This document shows, one piece after another, positions 9,901 to 11,578 of a stretch of DNA of 11,578 bases; the first letter of the stretch is position 1, and every line of letters begins with the position of its first letter. The stretch comes from Zygnema cylindricum (taxonomy: Eukaryota; Streptophyta; Zygnematophyceae; Zygnematales; Zygnemataceae), in NCBI GenBank assembly GCA_037447655.1, contig JBBHKE010003088.1, forward strand, positions 1 to 11,578. Direction: 5' to 3'. The translations under genes and the position numbers were made by a program. A model generated the notes under the pieces. It was not told the origin of the DNA. It did not search any database and was given only the letters and a program-made list of their open reading frames with translations.

Positions 9901-11508
9901 TTTGCATTTGTCCTTTGGTTTGTTTATCCAAAATCTGTTTTTTTTAGCCAAAAATCTTGTTTGTTAACCCACAGCCGGTTTGTTTTAAAAATGGTCTGTT
10001 TATCCAAGAACATGGTTTGTTTTTTTTCCAAAATCTGGTTTTTTCATCCACAAATCTGGGTTTTTTATCCAAACATGAGCAGAGCCTGTTTTGGGTTTGT
10101 TAATAGTTATAGGACAATGTACAAAGGCTGGGCCAATCAAAATTGTACATCTTTTCAATATTTACTACAATAATAAATGTGCATGTAGATGTAGGAATGT
10201 ATATATTTACTTTACATTAGAGGCCTCGATCTCAGCCGTCTATGAAAAGGATAAACGGACGGCGGATAGATTGCAGAGTCATTTTTGCACACTTGAGTTT
10301 TACGCCAAAAAAATTGTAGATGCAAAATAAATTATTTATGTATCTGAAAACTAGGCTCTTTCACCTACATGTGGATACCTTACTAGTACGTTTCCTATGA
10401 GTATGATCAAAGTGGCAATAGGTTTATTTTTGAACAGATTTCATCAGTTTTCCTGCCAATTGGTGTCATTTGCATGTAGGAACTGTTTTGTTCCACATGA
10501 GTTAAACTGAAAAAACGTCAATGGTTTTCTTTCTTAATTCATACAGCCATTGTTATCTTGGGAAATTAATAGTCGCGTCTTAAAACCATTTTACTGAGGA
10601 AAAATGGACTGTCTGGGTTATGCAGGTATCTCAAAAAACATGAGGATGAGGCTAAGAACCTCTCTCTCATTACTACCCTCTCCTTCTCTCTCGGTCTTTT
10701 CCTCACCATCGTCTCTTCCGTATTGGACGATTCTTTTCGAGATATCAGCGGTTATTTCGGGGGCATACACAAAAACAATTCAATGTCGATTCCTCCGTCT
10801 GTACAAGCTCTATTGTTAGTGGTATGTCTCTCTTCTGCCTACCTTTCCTACCAGATTGTGACATTGCGTCACAAGAAAGGTTTGTCCTGGGCAGGCCTCG
10901 ACAGGACGGGCCAGTGTGTCAAAGGAAGAGGAGAGGGAGAGGGAAAGGGCTTACTTCTGCAAGAAGGAGAGGCGGGGGAGGTTTTAGGAGGATCTGGTTC
11001 GCAAGGGGTGTTTTATAACAAAAACGAAACACCTTCTCTGGGTCCATCCGCTTATTATTGGGGTCCAACCAGGGGCCATCTTTTGTGCCTTCCTCTTTAT
11101 ATTGTTGCCGGATTTATTTCTCTAGGGACTCTTTCCCAGTGGTATCCACAATTTCTTGCGGAACGAAGTTCTCTTCTATATGAAAACACGAACAATGGTA
11201 CAGATACCTTATCCAAGTACTTGATTTGGGCTTTTGATCGGTACTTTGGAGTTATCCTCGGTACTTTTGGGAGTTTACTCCAAGATATGTTCCTCCTCCC
11301 ACATATTTTTTTAATCCGTTCCACGGATATGGCTGTTTTTCCGTTACACCCCTTTTTTGTATATGGCGTCACTTTTGCAAGGCTGGGAGCTCATCTTTTA
11401 GAGACGTACAGTGTACGAATCGGCATACTGGCCGTCGTACTTCTCTCGGTATATCATTTTTTACTTACTGACTTCCACTTGATAATGAGAAAACTGGGCC
11501 CTGTGTAG
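3577..11508 (+). CDS. DUF2921-family multi-pass membrane protein (at least 12 coding exons, about 880 aa, lacks a RING)
   Basis: Joined coding exons: A 3577-3939, C 4847-5005, D 5144-5224, E 5569-5660, F 6155-6216, B 6471-6577, G 6872-7155, H 7400-7530, I 7741-7866, J 8950-9204, K 9633-9732, L 10626-11508. Intron phases agree throughout and the frame ends at TAG. Residues 1-570 are soluble-looking with several N-x-S/T sites, consistent with a luminal or extracellular face. Membrane segments are predicted near 571-586, 599-619, 644-665, 739-756, 784-806, about 826-845 and 851-868. The match to plant DUF2921 proteins rests on recalled family patterns: the GFYDEDTG...G motif in exon H, CLPLYIVAG before segment 4, LLQDMFLLPH at 804-813, and a Y-G-x-T-x-x-R-L-x-x-H block near 835-843. 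Length suits the family (roughly 900-1000 aa). Fungal Tul1/Dsc1 ligases share this membrane region but carry a C-terminal RING; here the protein stops 13 residues after the last hydrophobic segment. The function of RING-less members is not established. The true N-terminus, probably a signal peptide, is likely missing. Confidence 0.82.
4445..4466. repeat. (AT)11 microsatellite in intron A-C
   Basis: Eleven uninterrupted AT units in the 907-bp intron between exons A and C. The rest of that intron is T-rich with several poly-T runs, and I see no phase-compatible exon in it. Confidence 0.98.
4847..5005 (+). CDS. Exon C of the DUF2921-like gene
   Basis: A T-rich tract ending TTATCACAG precedes 4847 and the exon ends at the strong donor CCG|GTAAGT. 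The 53 codons enter and leave in phase 0, matching exon A upstream. The peptide TGWKHNNTLTSLGLMYRIPR and following residues, including FEVCQVACRNFSKICDLRFN, has an N-x-T site and four cysteines, fitting a luminal or extracellular disulphide-bonded domain. No domain is recognised in isolation. Confidence 0.85.
5144..5224 (+). CDS. Exon D of the DUF2921-like gene
   Basis: The acceptor AAGTGTATCAG precedes 5144, giving SGEGEFENLDEVMVQVDFFG RKLGLAC in phase 0. The donor is placed at TGT|GTCTCT because exon E is open only when entered in phase 0 from its TATCCAG acceptor. GCAT|GTGTCT two bases earlier is a competing donor; it would be in phase 1 and would need an acceptor 7 bases inside exon E. 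Exon identity is firm; its 3' end is uncertain by two bases. Confidence 0.78.
5569..5660 (+). CDS. Exon E of the DUF2921-like gene
   Basis: The acceptor TCTATCCAG precedes 5569; only phase 0 is open through the exon. It reads FQGNISSSVRSPDWTGQLTL QDHGGTNVSF and ends AG|GTGATT in phase 2. Two N-x-S sites (NIS, NVS) support an exposed luminal or extracellular position. The next 494 bases to exon F contain poly-T and no compatible exon. Confidence 0.82.
6155..6216 (+). CDS. Exon F of the DUF2921-like gene
   Basis: This 62-bp exon has a good acceptor (GAATTGCAG) and a strong donor (CTC|GTAAGT). Entered in phase 2 it reads FESKSRLLEYIFTRDKEVQS and leaves in phase 1, which is what exons E and B require. 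It is too short to stand out as an open frame by itself; splice signals and phase identify it. Confidence 0.82.
6471..6577 (+). CDS. Exon B of the DUF2921-like gene (sixth in order)
   Basis: A TTTTTTCTTTTCAG acceptor precedes 6471. Entered in phase 1 it encodes CPSQTNGRKTNQFHKLLGWR YPKDVLTDRASFQLE and ends GAG|GTGGGT in phase 0. The block is charged and polar, with no membrane segment. Phase 0 entry would hit a stop after 17 codons, which independently demands a preceding phase-1 exon and supports exon F. Confidence 0.85.
6872..7155 (+). CDS. Exon G of the DUF2921-like gene
   Basis: The acceptor GGGTATCGCAG precedes 6872. Phase 0 gives about 94 codons starting MDEVSPSREGGPSESFLLSL, then RIVCVEKRTNVMNNSGEAFL and a run ending RVSFTVEVIIPIN. 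There is an N-N-S glycosylation site. The pattern of a beta-rich stretch (FLLSLRIVCVEK, RVSFTVEVIIP) split by a polar loop suits a folded luminal domain. The donor is placed at AATGG|GTACCT (phase 2), immediately before the long pyrimidine tract; this donor is weaker than most others in the gene. Confidence 0.8.
7170..7346 (+). repeat. Pyrimidine-only (CT/CCCT) tract in intron G-H
   Basis: About 177 bases are all C or T except an A at 7238 and a G at 7252, with the 3' part dominated by CCCT/CCTC units. It fills most of the intron between exons G and H, starting 14 bases after the donor. Such mirror-like polypurine-polypyrimidine DNA can form triplex (H-DNA) structures and is prone to length change. 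Confidence 0.97.
7400..7530 (+). CDS. Exon H of the DUF2921-like gene (carries the GxYDxxTG motif)
   Basis: The frame reads KGWTIDKWWLSCLSSGCRNW FTKFLFNFEGFYDEDTGSIC ALG and ends at the strong donor GGAT|GTAAGC in phase 1. FEGFYDEDTGSICALG matches the recurrent Gly-x-Tyr-Asp...Thr-Gly...Gly motif of plant DUF2921 luminal regions. The 5' end is the least certain junction in the gene. The canonical-looking CCCGCAG at 7383-7386 would need a phase-1 donor that exon G does not offer, while TTTTTGATAG at 7399 fits exon G's phase-2 donor. A missed micro-exon near the pyrimidine tract is an alternative. Confidence 0.75.
7741..7866 (+). CDS. Exon I of the DUF2921-like gene
   Basis: A TTTTTTTTAG acceptor precedes 7741 and the exon ends CTGG|GTAAGA, a strong donor. 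Entered in phase 1 it reads IKTRLHCINLSSHDLWTSWE QGDNYGMFLENCVHLKHIVI L and exits in phase 1. An N-x-S site is present. The downstream 1083-bp intron contains the MITE. Confidence 0.84.
8052..8106. repeat. Internal hairpin of the MITE (25-bp arms, 5-nt loop)
   Basis: Arms at 8052-8076 and 8082-8106 are reverse complements with one mismatch, around the loop CAATA. The arms contain the ATCGGCGATAACACC motif that also occurs near the right end (about 8704-8722), so this is probably a nested inverted duplication of subterminal sequence. Confidence 0.92.
8115..8156. repeat. Second inverted repeat in the MITE (TGTACGG..CCGTACA)
   Basis: TGTACGGACTGTACA and TGTACGGTCCGTACA are reverse complements except for one base, separated by GCTAAA. 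It directly follows the larger hairpin. A third TGTACGG copy follows near 8160. Confidence 0.75.
8800..8839 (+). repeat. Two tandem 20-bp units in intron I-J
   Basis: TGCGAGATTTTTTGAAACCG is present twice head-to-tail without mismatch, about 45 bp beyond the MITE's right flank and 110 bp before exon J. Perfect identity suggests a recent duplication. Confidence 0.95.
8950..9204 (+). CDS. Exon J of the DUF2921-like gene (with tandem acceptors)
   Basis: The acceptor region TTTTTACAGGCAGGGGCAGGG offers several AGs. Entry at 8950, 8956 or 8962 keeps the phase-1 frame from exon I, while entry at 8946 would hit a stop within 8 codons. It encodes AGAGGDLDLPYTGRHEITRN, then SYLKRDYGIDDISDWEVRTK and later FRPPLRVEIESLRNPWDP, ending SSIV at the donor GTTG|GTATAG in phase 1. 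This polar stretch is the last large soluble part before the membrane domain. Confidence 0.84.
9386..9512 (+). repeat. Pyrimidine-rich stretch in intron J-K
   Basis: Strongly C/T-biased sequence with CCTCCC and CTCCTT runs, interrupted by occasional purines. It is a more degenerate counterpart of the 7170-7346 tract. No exon compatible with the gene's phase was found in this intron (9205-9632). Confidence 0.75.
9633..9732 (+). CDS. Exon K of the DUF2921-like gene (first membrane segment)
   Basis: The acceptor TATATATTGCAG precedes 9633. Entered in phase 1 it encodes EKESLADFQRSVAEIVRGSI IGSLLLVCFLFQI and leaves at ATAAG|GTTTGA in phase 2. GSIIGSLLLVCFLFQI is the first predicted transmembrane helix and marks the switch from soluble N-terminal region to membrane domain. 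The next residues, in exon L (RYLKKHEDEAKN), form a basic/acidic loop as in plant DUF2921 proteins. Confidence 0.85.
9918..10078 (+). repeat. Degenerate minisatellite in intron K-L (about 8 copies of a 20-bp unit)
   Basis: Consecutive units resemble GTTTGTTTATCCAAAATCTG: starts near 9918, 9937, 9959, 9978, 9997, 10015, 10038 and 10059. Each is a GTTTGTT/GTTTTTT block followed by TCCAAA-ATCTG. Unit length varies from 18 to 23 bp, mostly through T-run changes. Confidence 0.8.
10626..11508 (+). CDS. Terminal exon L: membrane domain and C-terminus of the DUF2921-like protein
   Basis: Entered in phase 2 from GTTATGCAG, it runs 293 codons to TAG at 11506-11508. It carries six hydrophobic segments: LSLITTLSFSLGLFLTIVSS, PPSVQALLLVVCLSSAYLSY, LLCLPLYIVAGFISLGTLS, the segment before QDMFLLPH, the VYGVTFARLGAHLL segment, and RIGILAVVLLSVYHFLL. 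CLPLYI, QDxFLLPx and the YGxTxxRLxxH block are the strongest family signatures. Between segments 3 and 4 a loop of about 70 residues contains a Gly/Glu-rich insertion (KGRGEGEGKG and on) encoded by purine-rich DNA. The protein ends HLIMRKLGPV with no zinc-binding Cys/His cluster, so it is not a RING ligase by itself. Confidence 0.88.
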
Positions 11509-11578
11509 ACAATTTTACTTGTGTTTTTATCATCACCGTCGATATCGTAGTGTTTTTTGGTCATTAGGTAGCTTACCT
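11509..11578 (+). other. 3' flank / start of 3' UTR
   Basis: Only 70 bases follow the stop. No AATAAA-type poly(A) signal is seen in them, so the transcript end is probably outside the window. Confidence 0.6.

Noticed and set aside
11560-11578. Minus-strand AG|GTAAGC at the right edge as a donor of a convergent gene
   Set aside because: Only a single motif is visible and the exon would lie outside the window, so it cannot be supported.

Overview
The window is nuclear DNA from a eukaryote. Protein-coding blocks of about 60-370 bp are separated by T-rich GT..AG introns, and there are long simple-sequence tracts and one hAT-type miniature transposon, but no bacterial gene structure. The species cannot be read from the sequence. 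The main gene belongs to a family known from land plants and, more distantly, from fungi, so an alga or another intron-rich protist is a reasonable guess.

Layout. Bases 1-86 are a GA/purine microsatellite. Bases 372-479 on the minus strand may be the first coding exon of a divergently transcribed secreted or membrane protein: a signal-peptide-like start followed by a strong GTATGT donor. Bases 480-3573 hold no recognisable gene. This stretch carries clustered bZIP-type ACGTCA/TGACTCA sites and a 14-bp palindrome present twice, so it could be a shared divergent regulatory region and/or the 5' introns of the main gene.

From 3574 to 11508 on the plus strand I assembled one gene of at least 12 coding exons by following open frames, splice sites and intron phase. 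Phases agree at every junction, although the D/E and G/H junctions have competing sites. The joined frame gives about 880 residues: a long, probably luminal or extracellular N-terminal region of about 570 residues, then seven predicted membrane segments. The C-terminal half matches the plant DUF2921 membrane-protein family, a relative of the membrane part of the fungal Tul1/Dsc1 Golgi/endosome ubiquitin ligases. The RING domain of those ligases is absent. An N-terminal signal-peptide exon is expected upstream but was not confidently found.

The introns hold the rest of the structure: a 25-bp copy of exon A sequence just upstream of that exon, a (TA)11 tract, a 177-bp pyrimidine tract, a 783-bp hAT-like MITE with perfect 19-bp terminal inverted repeats, a second pyrimidine-rich stretch, a degenerate 20-bp minisatellite and a coding-like segment that does not fit the gene's phase. 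No tRNA, rRNA, CRISPR array or phage feature was seen.
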